Shown piece after piece: positions 51,901 through 64,000 of a stretch of DNA of 64,000 bases. The stretch's first letter is position 1. Each line of letters begins with the position of its first letter. Below the pieces are notes generated by a model that was not told the DNA's origin, did no database searches, and saw only the letters and a program-made list of their open reading frames with translations. The translations under genes were made by a program, and so were the position numbers. The DNA lies in assembly GCA_964247055.1 (NCBI GenBank), contig OZ176052.1, forward strand, positions 14,074,001 to 14,138,000, read 5' to 3'. This DNA comes from Paragordius varius (taxonomy: Eukaryota; Nematomorpha).

Positions 51901-54900
51901 TCCGATCCCCAAAATATTTGAGGTGATGATGTAACAACCATAGGGCTACGCAAAAAAAATTTAGCGACATCACCTGATCAAATTTGGATTTTAGGTAGCC
52001 ATTTTTATTTTTAAAATCGTATAAAATAAATTTTTTAAATATTTAAAAAATTCAAAAAAATTACATTTATACTCCGATCTCGAAAATATTTGGGGTGATG
52101 ATGGAACTACTATAGGGCTACCCAAAAAAAATTATGGCGACATCACCTGATCAAATTTGGATTTTAGGTAGCCATTTTTATTTTTAAAATCGTATAAAAT
52201 AAATTTTTTAAATATTTAAAAAATTCATAAAAATTACATTTATACTCCGATCTCGAAAATATTTGGGGTGATGATGGAACTACCATAGGGCTACCCAAAA
52301 AAAATTATAGTGACATCACCTGATCAAATTTGGATTTTAGGTAGCCATTTTTATTTTTAAAATCGTATAAAATAAATTTTTTAAATATTTAAAAAATTCA
52401 TAAAAATTACATTTATAGTCCGATCACAATATTTGGTATGATGATGGAACTACCATAGGGCTACCCAAAAAAAATTATAGTGACATCACCTGATCAAATT
52501 TGGATTTTAGGTAGCCATTTTTATTTTTAAAATCGTATAAAATAAATTTTTTAAATATTTAAAAAATTCATAAATATTACATTTATAGTCCGATCCCCAA
52601 AATATTTGGGGTGATGATGGAACAACCATAGGGCTACGCAAAAAAAATTATGGCGACATCACCTGATCAAATTTGGATTTTAGGTAGCCATTTTTATTTT
52701 TAAAATCGTATAAAATAAATTTTTTAAATATTTAAAAAATTCAAAAAAATTACATTTATACTCCGATCTCGAAAATATTTGGGGTGATGATGGAACTACC
52801 ATAGGGCTACCCAAAAAAAATTATGGCGACATCACCTGATCAAATTTGGATTTTAGGTAGCCATTTTTATTTTTAAAATCGTATAAAATAAATTTTTTAA
52901 ATGTTTAAAAAATTCATAAAAATTACATTTATAGTCCGATCCCCAAAATATTTGGGGTGATGATGGAATTACCATAGGGCTACCCAAAAAAAATTATGGT
53001 GACATCACCTGATCAAATTTGGATTTTAGGTAGCCATTTTTATTTTTAAAATCGTATAAAATAAATTTTTTAAATGTTTAAAAAATTCATAAAAATTACA
53101 TTTATAGTCCGATCCCCAAAATATTTGGGGTGATGATGGAACTACCATAGGGCTACCCAAAAAAAATTATAGTGACATCACCTGATCAAATTTGGATTTT
53201 AGGTAGCCATTTTTATTTTTAAAATCGTATAAAATAAATTTTTTAAATATTTAAAAAATTCATAAAAATTACATTTATAGTCCGATCCCCAAAATATTTG
53301 GGGTGATGATGGAACAACCATAGGGCTACGCAAAAAAAATTATGGCGACATCACCTGATCAAATTTGGATTTTAGGTAGCCATTTTTATTTTTAAAATCG
53401 TATAAAATAAATTTTTTAAATATTTAAAAAATTCAAAAAAATTACATTTATACTCCGATCCCCAAAATATTTGGGGTGATGATGGAATTACCATAGGGCT
53501 ACCCAAAAAAAATTATGGTGACATCACCTGATCAAATTTGGATTTTAGGTAGCCATTTTTATTTTTAAAATCGTATAAAATAATTTTTTAAATGTTTAAA
53601 AAATTCATAAAAATTACATTTATAGTCCGATCCCCAAAATATTTGGGGTGATGATGGAATTACCATAGGGCTACCCAAAAAAATTATGGTGACATCACCT
53701 GATCAAATTTGGATTTTAGGTAGCCATTTTTATTTTTAATATCGTATAAAATAAATTTTTTAAATATTTAAAAAATTCAAAAAAATTACATTTATACTCC
53801 GATCCCCAAAATATTTGGGGTGATGATGGAATTACCATAGGGCTACCCAAAAAAAATTATGGCGACATCACCTGATCAAATTTGGATTTAAGGTAGCCAT
53901 TTTTATTTTTAAAATCGTATAAAATAAATTTTTTAAATATTTAAAAAATTCAAAAAAATTACATTTATACTCCGATCCCCAAAATATTTGGGGTGATGAT
54001 GGAATTACCATAGGGCTACCCAAAAAAAATTATGGTGACATCACCTGATCAAATTTGGATTTTAGGCCATTTTTATTTTTAAAATCGTATAAAATAAAAT
54101 TTTTAAATATTTAAAAAATTCATAAAAATTACATTTATACTCCGATCTCGAAAATATTTGGGGTTATGATGGAACTACCATAGGGCTACCCAAAAAAAAT
54201 TATGGCGACATCACCAGATCAAATTTGGATTTTAGGTAGCCATTTTTATTTTTAAAATCGTATAAAATAAATTTTTTAAATGTTTAAAAAATTCATAAAA
54301 ATTACATTTATAGTCCGATCCCCAAAATATTTGGGGTGATGATGGAATTACCATAGGGCTACCCAAAAAAATTATGGTGACATCACCTGATCAAATTTGG
54401 ATTTTAGGTAGCCATTTTTATTTTTAATATCGTATAAAATAAATTTTTTAAATATTTAAAAAATTCATAAAAATTACATTTATAGTCCGATCCCCAAAAT
54501 ATTTGGGGTGATGATGGAACTACCATAGGGCTACCCAAAAAAAATTATAGTGACATCACCTGATCAAATTTGGATATTAGGTAGCCATTTTTATTTTTAA
54601 TATCGTATAAAATAAATTTTTTAAATATTTAAAAAATTCATAAAAATTACATTTATAGTCCGATCCCCAAAATATTTGAGGTGATGATGGAACAACCATA
54701 GGGCTACGCAAAAAAAATTATGGCGACATTACCTGATCAAATTTGGATTTTAGGTAGCCATTTTTATTTTTAAAATCGTATAAAATAAATTTTTTAAATA
54801 TTTAAAAAATTCAAAAAAATTACATTTATACTCCGATCTCGAAAATATTTGGGGTGATGATGGAACTACCATAGGGCTACCCAAAAAAAATTATGGCGAC

Positions 54901-57900
54901 ATCACCTGATCAAATTTGGATTTTAGGTAGTCATTTTTATTTTTAAAATCCTATAAAATAAATTTTTTAAATATTTAAAAAATTCATAAAAATTACATTT
55001 ATACTCCGATATCGAAAATATTTGGGGTGATGATGGAACTACCATAGGGCTACCCAAAAAAAATTATAGTGACATCACCTGATCAGATTTGGATTTTAGA
55101 TAAACCATTTTTATTTTTAATATCGTATAAAATAAATTTTTTAAATATTTAAAAAATTCATAAAAATTACATTTATAGTCCGATCCCCAAAATATTTGGG
55201 GTGATGATGGAACTACCATAGGGCTACCCAAAAAAAATTATAGTGACATCACCTGATCAAATTTGGATTTTAGGTAGCCATTTTTATTTTTAAAATCGTA
55301 TAAAATAAATTTTTTAAATATTTAAAGAATTCATAAAAATTACATTTATAGTCCGATCCCCAAAGTATTTGGGGTGATTATGGAACTACCATAGGGCTAC
55401 CCAAAAAAATTATGGCGACATCACCTGATCAAATTTGGATTTTAGGTAGCCATTTTTATTTTTAAAATCGTATAAAATAAATTTTTTAAATATTTAAAAA
55501 ATTCATAAAAATTACATTTATAGTCCGATCTCGACAATATTTGGGGTGATGATGGAATTACCATAGGGCTACCCAAAAAAAATTATGGTGATATCACCTG
55601 ATCAAATTTGGATTTTAGGTAGCCATTTTTATTTTTAAAATCGTATAAAATAAATTTTTTAAATATTTAAAAAATTCATAAAAATTACATTTATACTCCG
55701 ATCTCGAAAATATTTGGGGTGATGATGGAACTACCATAGGGCTACCCAAAAAAATTATGGTGACATCACCTGATCAATTTTGGATTTTAGGTAGCCATTT
55801 TTATTTTTAAAATCGTATAAAATAAATTTTTTAAATATTTAAAAAATTCATAAAAATTACATTTATACTCCGATCTCGAAAATATTTGGGGTGATGATGG
55901 AACTACCATAGGGCTACCCAAAAAAAATTATAGTGACATCACCTGATCAAATTTGGATTTTAGGTAGCCATTTTTATTTTTAAAATCGTATAAAATAAAT
56001 TTTTTAAATATTTAAAAAATTGATAAAAATTACATTTATAGTCCGATCCCCAAAATATTTGGGGTGATGATGGAACTACCATAGGGCTACCCAAAAAAAA
56101 TTATGGTGACATCACCTGATCAAATTTGGATTTTAGGTAGCCATTTTTATTTTTAAAATCATATAAAATAAATTTTTTAAATATTTAAAAAATTCATAAA
56201 AATTACATTTATACTCCGATCTCGAAAATATTTGGGGTGATGATGGAACTACCATAGGGCTACCCAAAAAAAATTATGGTGACATCACCTGATCAAATTT
56301 GGATTTTAGGTAGCCATTTTTATTTTTAAAATCGTATAAAATAAATTTTTTAAATATTTAAAAAATTCATAAAAGTTACATTTATAGTCCGATCCCCAAA
56401 ATATTTGTGGTGATGATGGAACTACCATAGGGCTACCCAAAAAAAATTATGGTGACATCACCTGATCAAATTTGGATTTTAGGTAGCCATTTTTATTTTT
56501 CAAATCGTATAAAATAAATTTTTTAAATATTTAAAAAATTCAAAAAAATTACATTTATACTCCGATCTCGACAATATTTGGGGTGATGATGGAATTACCA
56601 TAGGGCTACCCAAAAAAAATTATGGTGACATCACCTGATCAAATTTGGATTTTAGGTAGCCATTTTTATTTTTAAAATCGTATAAAATAAATTTTTTAAA
56701 TATTTAAAAAATTCATAAAAATTACATTTATACTCCGATCTCGAAAATATTTGGGGTGATGATGGAACTACCATAGGGCTACCCAAAAAAAATTATGGTG
56801 ACATCACATGATCAAATTTGGATTTTAGGTAGCCATTTTTATTTTTAAAATCGTATAAAATAAATTTTTTAAATATTTAAAAAATTCATAAAAATTACAT
56901 TTATACTCCGATCTCGATAATATTTGGGGTGATGATGGAACTACCATAGGGCTACCCAAAAAAAATTATAGTGACATCACCTGATCAAATTTGGATTTTA
57001 GGTAGCCATTTTTTTTAAAATCGTATAAAATAAATTTTTTAAATATTTAAAAAATTCATAAAAATTACATTTATAGTCCGATCCCCAAAATATTTGGGGT
57101 GATGATGGAATTACCATAGGGCTACCCAAAAAAAATTATGGTGACATCACCTGATCAAATTTGGATTTTAGGTAGCCATTTTTATTTTTAATATCGTATA
57201 AAATAAATTTTTTAAATATTTAAAAAATTCATAAAAATTACATTTATAGTCTGATCCCCAAAATATTTGAGGTGATGATGGAACAACCATAGGGCTACGC
57301 AAAAAAAATTTAGCGACATCACCTGATCAAATTTGGATTTTAGGTAGCCATTTTTATTTTTAAAATCGTATAAAATAAATTTTTTAAATATTTAAAAAAT
57401 TCAAAAAAATTACATTTATACTCCGATCTCGAAAATATTTGGGGTGATGATGGAACTACCATAGGGCTACCCAAAAAAAATTATAGTGACATCACCTGAT
57501 CAAATTTGGATTTTAGGTAGCCATTTTTATTTTTAAAATCGTATAAAATAAATTTTTTAAATATTTAAAAAATTCATAAAAATTACATTTATAGTCCGAT
57601 CCCCAAAATATTTGGGGTGATGATGGAATTACCATAGGGCTACCCAAAAAAAATTATGGTGACATCACCTGATCAAATTTGGATTTTAGGTAGCCATTTT
57701 TATTTTTAATATCGTATAAAATAAATTTTTTAAATATTTAAAAAATTCAAAAAAATTACATTTATACTCCGATCTCGAAAATATTTGGGGTGATGATGGA
57801 ACTACCATAGGGCTACCCAAAAAAAATTATGGCGACATCACCAGATCAAATTTGGATTTTAGGTAGCCATTTTTATTTTTAAAATCATATAAAATAAATT

Positions 57901-60900
57901 TTTTAAATATTTAAAAAATTCATAAAAATTACATTTATACTCCGATCTCGAAAATATTTGGGGTGATGATGGAACTACCATAGGGCTACCCAAAAAAAAT
58001 TATGGTGACATCACCTGATCAAATTTGGATTTTAGGTAGCCATTTTTATTTTTAAAATCGTATAAAATAAATTTTTTAAATATTTAAAAAATTCATAAAA
58101 GTTACATTTATAGTCCGATCCCCAAAATATTTGTGGTGATGATGGAACTACCATAGGGCTACCCAAAAAAAATTATGGTGACATCACCTGATCAAATTTG
58201 GATTTTAGGTAGCCATTTTTATTTTTCAAATCGTATAAAATAAATTTTTTAAATATTTAAAAAATTCAAAAAAATTACATTTATACTCCGATCTCGACAA
58301 TATTTGGGGTGATGATGGAATTACCATAGGGCTACCCAAAAAAAATTATGGTGACATCACCTGATCAAATTTGGATTTTAGGTAGCCATTTTTATTTTTA
58401 ATATCGTATAAAATAAATTTTTTAAATATTTAAAAAATTCATAAAAATTACATTTATAGTCCGATCTCGAAAATATTTGGGGTGATGATGGAACTACCAT
58501 AGGGCTACCCAAAAAAAATTATGGTGACATCACCTGATCAATTTTGGATTTTAGGTAGCCATTTTTATTTTTAAAATCGTATAAAATAAATTTTTTAAAT
58601 ATTTAAAAAATTCATAAAAATTACATTTATACTCCGATCTCGAAAATATTTGGGGTGATGATGGAACTACCATAGGGCTACCCAAAAAAAATTATAGTGA
58701 CATCACCTGATCAAATTTGGATTTTAGGTAGCCATTTTTATTTTTAAAATCGTATAAAATAAATTTTTTAAATATTTAAAAAATTCATAAAAATTACATT
58801 TATAGTCCGATCCCCAAAATATTTGGGGTGATGATGGAACTACCATAGGGCTACCCAAAAAAAATTATGGTGACATCACCTGATCAAATTTGGATTTTAG
58901 GTAGCCATTTTTATTTTTAAAATCATATAAAATAAATTTTTTAAATATTTAAAAAATTCATAAAAATTACATTTATACTCCGATCTCGAAAATATTTGGG
59001 GTGATGATGGAACTACCATAGGGCTACCCAAAAAAAATTATGGTGACATCACCTGATCAAATTTGGATTTTAGGTAGCCATTTTTATTTTTAAAATCGTA
59101 TAAAATAAATTTTTTAAATATTTAAAAAATTCATAAAAGTTACATTTATAGTCCGATCCCCAAAATATTTGTGGTGATGATGGAACTACCATAGGGCTAC
59201 CCAAAAAAAATTATGGTGACATCACCTGATTAAATTTGGATTTTAGGTAGCCATTTTTATTTTTCAAATCGTATAAAATAAATTTTTTAAATATTTAAAA
59301 AATTCAAAAAAATTACATTTATACTCCGATCTCGACAATATTTGGGGTGATGATGGAATTACCATAGGGCTACCCAAAAAAAATTATGGTGACATCACCT
59401 GATCAAATTTGGATTTTAGGTAGCCATTTTTATTTTTAAAATCGTATAAAATAAATTTTTTAAATATTTAAAAAATTCATAAAAATTACATTTATACTCC
59501 GATCTCGAAAATATTTGGGGTGATGATGGAACTACCATAGCGCTACCCAAAAAAAATTATGGTGACATCACCTGATCAAATTTGGATTTTAGGTAGCCAT
59601 TTTTATTTTTAAAATCGTATAAAATAAATTTTTTAAATATTTAAAAAATTCATAAAAGTTACATTTATAGTCCGATCCCCAAAATATTTGTGGTGATGAT
59701 GGAACTACCATAGGGCTACCCAAAAAAAATTATGGTGACATCACATGATCAAATTTGGATTTTAGGTAGCCATTTTTATTTTTAAAATCGTATAAAATAA
59801 ATTTTTTAAATATTTAAAAAATTCATAAAAATTACATTTATACTCCGATCTCGAAAATATTTGGGGTGATGATGGAACTACCATAGGGCTACCCAAAAAA
59901 AATTATAGTGACATCACCTGATCAAATTTGGATTTTAGGTAGCCATTTTTATTTTTAAAATCGTATAAAATAAATTTTTTAAATATTTAAAAAATTCATA
60001 AAAATTACATTTATAGTCCGATCCCCAAAATATTTGGGGTGATGATGGAATTACCATAGGGCTACCCAAAAAAAATTATGGTGACATCACCTGATCAAAT
60101 TTGGATTTTAGGTAGCCATTTTTATTTTTAATATCGTATAAAATAAATTTTTTAAATATTTAAAAAATTCATAAAAATTACATTTATAGTCTGATCCCCA
60201 AAATATTTGAGGTGATGATGGAACAACCATAGGGCTACGCAAAAAAAATTTAGCGACATCACCTGATCAAATTTGGATTTTAGGTAGCCATTTTTATTTT
60301 TAAAATCGTATAAAATAAATTTTTTAAATATTTAAAAAATTCAAAAAAATTACATTTATACTCCGATCTCGAAAATATTTGGGGTGATGATGGAACTACC
60401 ATAGGGCTACCCAAAAAAAATTATAGTGACATCACCTGATCAAATTTGGATTTTAGGTAGCCATTTTTATTTTTAAAATCGTATAAAATAAATTTTTTAA
60501 ATATTTAAAAAATTCATAAAAATTACATTTATAGTCCGATCCCCAAAATATTTGGGGTGATGATGGAATTACCATAGGGCTACCCAAAAAAAATTATGGT
60601 GACATCACCTGATCAAATTTGGATTTTAGGTAGCCATTTTTATTTTTAATATCGTATAAAATAAATTTTTTAAATATTTAAAAAATTCAAAAAAATTACA
60701 TTTATACTCCGATCTCGAAAATATTTGGGGTGATGATGGAACTACCATAGGGCTACCCAAAAAAAATTATGGCGACATCACCAGATCAAATTTGGATTTT
60801 AGGTAACCATTTTTATTTTTAATATCGTATAAAATAAATTTTTTAAATATTTAAAAAATTCATAAAAATTACATTTATAGTCCGATCCCCAAAATATTTG

Positions 60901-62439
60901 GGGTGATGATGGAACTACCATAGGGCTAAATTATAGTGACATCACCTGATCAAATTTAGATTTTAGGTAGCCATTTTAATTTTTAAAATCGTATAAAATA
61001 AATTTTTTAAATATTTAAAAAATTCAAAAAAATTACATTTATACTCCGATCTCGAAAATATTTGGGGTGATGATGGAACTACCATAGGGCTACCCAAAAA
61101 AAATTATGGCGACATCACCTGATCAAATTTGGATTTTAGGTAGCCATTTTTATTTTTAAAATCGTATGAAATAAATTTTTTAAATATTTAAAAAATTCAT
61201 AAAAATTACATTTATACTCCGATCTCGAAAATATTTGGGGTGATGATGGAACTACCATAGGGCTACCCAAAAAAAATTATAGTGACATCACCTGATCAAA
61301 TTTGGATTTTAGGTAGCCATTTTTATTTTTAAAATCGTATAAAATAAATTTTTTAAATATTTAAAAAATTCATAAAAATTACATTTATAGTCCGATCACA
61401 ATATTTGGTATGATGATGGAACTACCATAGGGCTACCCAAAAAAAATTATAGTGACATCACCTGATCAAATTTGGATTTTAGGTAGCCATTTTTATTTTT
61501 AAAATCGTATAAAATAAATTTTTTTAATATTTAAAAAATTCATAAAAATTACATTTATAGTCCGATCCCCAAAATATTTGGGGTGATGATGGAACAACCA
61601 TAGGGCTACGCAAAAAAAATTATGGCGACATCACCTGATCAAATTTGGATTTTAGGTAGCCATTTTTATTTTTAAAATCGTATAAAATAAATTTTTTAAA
61701 TATTTAAAAAATTCAAAAAAATTACATTTATACTCCGATCTCGAAAATATTTGGGGTGATGATGGAATTACCATAGGGCTACCCAAAAAAATTATGGTGA
61801 CATCACCTGATCAAATTTGGATTTTAGGTAGCCATTTTTATTTTTAAAATCGTATAAAATAATTTTTTAAATGTTTAAAAAATTCATAAAAATTACATTT
61901 ATAGTCCGATCCCCAAAATATTTGGGGTGATGATGGAATTACCATAGGGCTACCCAAAAAAATTATGGTGACATCACCTGATCAAATTTGGATTTTAGGT
62001 AGCCATTTTTATTTTTAATATCGTATAAAATAAATTTTTTAAATATTTAAAAAATTCATAAAAATTACATTTATAGTCCGATCCCCAAAATATTTGGGGT
62101 GATGATGGAACTACCATAGGGCTACCCAAAAAAAATTATAATGACATCACCTGATCAAATTTGGATTTTAGGTAGCCATTTTTATTTTTAATATCGTATA
62201 AAATAAATTTTTTAAATATTTAAAAAATTCAAAAAAATTACATTTATACTCCGATCTCGAAAATATTTGGGGTGATGATGGAACTACCATAGGGCTACCC
62301 AAAAAAAATTATGGCGACATCACCTGATCAAATTTGGATTTTAGGTAGCCATTTTTATTTTTAAAATCGTATAAAATAAATTTTTTAAATATTTAAAAAA
62401 TTCATAAAAATTACATTTATACTCCGATCTCGAAAATAT

Positions 62440-62500
62440 TTGGGGTGATGATGGAACTACCATAGGGCTACGCAAAAAAAATTATGGCGACATCACCTGA
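62440..62500 (+). repeat. Junction of a two-monomer loss in the second large copy
   Basis: In the first copy a TCTCG-type monomer ending CTACCCAAAA (about 22,428) is followed by two more monomers before the TTTAAGGTAGCC variant at 22,802. Here the TCTCG-type monomer continues straight into CTACGCAAAA...ATGGCGAC and TTTAAGGTAGCC (about 62,512). The missing length is 343 bp, which is 173 plus a 170-bp short monomer. The monomer at the joint is a hybrid of the first and third of the ancestral run, as expected from in-register unequal exchange. Confidence 0.85.
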
Positions 62501-64000
62501 TCAAATTTGGATTTAAGGTAGCCATTTTTATTTTTAAAATCGTATAAAATAAATTTTTTAAATATTTAAAAAATTCAAAAAAATTACATTTATACTCCGA
62601 TCCCCAAAATATTTGGGGTGATGATGGAATTACCATAGGGCTACCCAAAAAAAATTATGGTGACATCACCTGATCAAATTTGGATTTTAGGCCATTTTTA
62701 TTTTTAAAATCGTATAAAATAAATTTTTTAAATATTTAAAAAATTCATAAAAATTACATTTATACTCCGATCTCGAAAATATTTGGGGTGATGATGGAAC
62801 TACCATAGGGCTACCCAAAAAAAATTATGGCGACATCACCAGATCAAATTTGGATTTTAGGTAGCCATTTTTATTTTTAAAATCGTATAAAATAAATTTT
62901 TTAAATATTTAAAAAATTCATAAAAATTACATTTATAGTCCGATCCCCAAAATATTTGGGGTGATGATGGAACTACCATAGGGCTACCCAAAAAAAATTA
63001 TGGTGACATCACATGATCAAATTTGGATTTTAGGTAGCCATTTTTATTTTTAAAATCGTATAAAATAAATTTTTTAAATATTTAAAAAATTCATAAAAAT
63101 TACATTTATAGTCCGATCCCCAAAATATTTGGGGTGATGATGGAACTACCATAGGGCTACCCAAAAAAAATTATAGTGACATCACCTGATCAAATTTGGA
63201 TATTAGGTAGCCATTTTTATTTTTAATATCGTATAAAATAAATTTTTTAAATATTTAAAAAATTCATAAAAATTACATTTATAGTCCGATCCCCAAAATA
63301 TTTGAGGTGATGATGGAACAACCATAGGGCTACGCAAAAAAAATTATGGCGACATCACCTGATCAAATTTGGATTTTAGGTAGCCATTTTTATTTTTAAA
63401 ATCGTATAAAATAAATTTTTTAAATATTTAAAAAATTCAAAAAAATTACATTTATACTCCGATCTCGAAAATATTTGGGGTGATGATGGAACTACCATAG
63501 GGCTACCCAAAAAAAATTATGGCGACATCACTTGATCAAATTTGGATTTTAGGTAGTCATTTTTATTTTTAAAATCGTATAAAATAAATTTTTTAAATAT
63601 TTAAAAAATTCATAAAAATTACATTTATACTCCGATATCGAAAATATTTGGGGTGATGATGGAACTACCATAGGGCTACCCAAAAAAAATTATAGTGACA
63701 TCACCTGATCAAATTTGGATTTTAGATAAACCATTTTTATTTTTAATATCGTATAAAATAAATTTTTTAAATATTTAAAAAATTCATAAAAATTACATTT
63801 ATAGTCCGATCCCCAAAATATTTGGGGTGATGATGGAACTACCATAGGGCTACCCAAAAAAAATTATAGTGACATCACCTGATAAAATTTGGATTTTAGG
63901 TAGCCATTTTTATTTTTAAAATCGTATAAAATAAATTTTTTAAATATTTAAAAAATTCATAAAAATTACATTTATAGTCCGATCCCCAAAATATTTGGGG

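Larger units (their letters stand above)
30034..64000 (+). repeat. 173-bp satellite array, right block (~196 monomers)
   Basis: This is the same monomer, in the same orientation and phase, as the left block. It resumes immediately after the hAT element with the right target-site copy GTGACATC and continues to the window edge. From about 30.0 to 38.1 kb it is built from a 22-monomer duplication. From about 39.4 kb onward it is a near copy of the first 24.3 kb of the window. I found no other insertion in it: every line keeps the monomer landmarks GGTAGCC, CCGAT, GATGATGGA and GACATCA. The array runs off the right edge, so its full length is unknown. Confidence 0.98.
39400..64000 (+). repeat. 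Second copy of the ~24-kb left region (offset 40,228 to 39,710 bp)
   Basis: Rare variants of 1-24.3 kb recur in the same order. The offset is exactly 40,228 bp across the first 8 kb (AAATACATT at 2,496 and 42,724; ACACCACC at 3,273 and 43,501; TTTCGGG at 6,163 and 46,391; AATTCCATT at 7,517 and 47,745). It becomes 38,842 at TTTTAACTCCG (11,671 and 50,513), 40,053 at GATGTAACAACC (11,871 and 51,924) through about 20.9 kb, and 39,710 at CTGATAAAATT (24,171 and 63,881). In the parts I compared, substitutions are very few; one is T at 856 versus C at 41,084. The copy starts near 39.4 kb and runs off the right edge. The HOR phase is unbroken from 39,605 (AAAGAATTC) to 41,161, so the copy extends further left than position 1 does in the first copy. 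Confidence 0.92.

Noticed and set aside
1-64000. Protein-coding tandem repeat
   Set aside because: The period is 173, not a multiple of three, and indels of 1-9 bp are common. Stops occur in every frame of the A/T core on both strands.
39400-64000. Firm claim that the second copy is real and not an assembly duplicate
   Set aside because: The copies differ by monomer-scale indels and private small changes, which argues for real duplication or for two haplotypes. Sequence alone cannot separate these, so the claim is kept as a finding with a stated test.

Overview
The window is a eukaryotic satellite DNA array with one transposon in it. Apart from one 1,372-bp insertion, all 64 kb consists of head-to-tail copies, in one orientation, of a ~173-bp AT-rich monomer (48 G+C in the first 173 bases, about 72% A+T). 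There are roughly 360 copies. I see no functional gene, no RNA gene, no CRISPR and no bacterial feature. The organism cannot be named from this. A long, gene-free, highly homogeneous array of nucleosome-sized monomers suggests centromeric or pericentromeric (or other constitutive) heterochromatin of an AT-rich eukaryotic genome.

Layout. (1) Positions 1-28,661: satellite. About 1-8.0 kb shows a higher-order repeat (HOR) of 13 monomers (2,247 bp) with a 4-monomer (691 bp) internal step. About 8.0-10.8 kb is an 8-monomer (1,383 bp) tandem duplication. About 10.4-15.2 kb recurs at 20.1-24.1 kb. About 16.3-20.7 kb holds a ~17-monomer (2,940 bp) duplication. About 24.1-28.6 kb is a different 13-monomer tandem duplication, again 2,247 bp. 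(2) Positions 28,662-30,033: a hAT-superfamily DNA transposon with perfect 10-bp terminal inverted repeats, a perfect 8-bp target-site duplication (GTGACATC), subterminal palindromes, and a degenerate 3'-truncated transposase with a BED zinc finger and the N-terminal part of the catalytic core. (3) Positions 30,034 to ~39.4 kb: satellite, mostly a 22-monomer (3,802 bp) duplication whose second copy gained two more monomers. (4) About 39.4-64.0 kb: a near-identical second copy of the first ~24.3 kb of the window. The offset between the copies is 40,228 bp at first, then steps to 38,842, 40,053 and 39,710 bp. The steps correspond to 8, 7 and 2 monomers.

How it fits together. Each monomer carries a perfect 24-bp palindrome (monomer positions 52-75) and, in many copies, a second inverted repeat (CCCCAAA-n3-TTTGGGG, 102-118) that alternates with a non-palindromic TCTCG form. 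The array looks like the product of repeated unequal exchange or amplification at several nested scales (4, 8, 13, 17, 22, ~52 and ~232 monomers), always in monomer register. The most recent step is the ~40-kb duplication. The hAT copy is a passenger that landed in one monomer, and it appears only once in the window. If the ~40-kb unit is a head-to-tail tandem formed after the insertion, a second hAT copy should lie just outside the window, about 68.4 kb in these coordinates.

Limits: periods and offsets were measured by hand from shared rare variants. Block edges given as approximate are uncertain by about one monomer. A collapsed or expanded assembly could mimic part of the large-scale structure.
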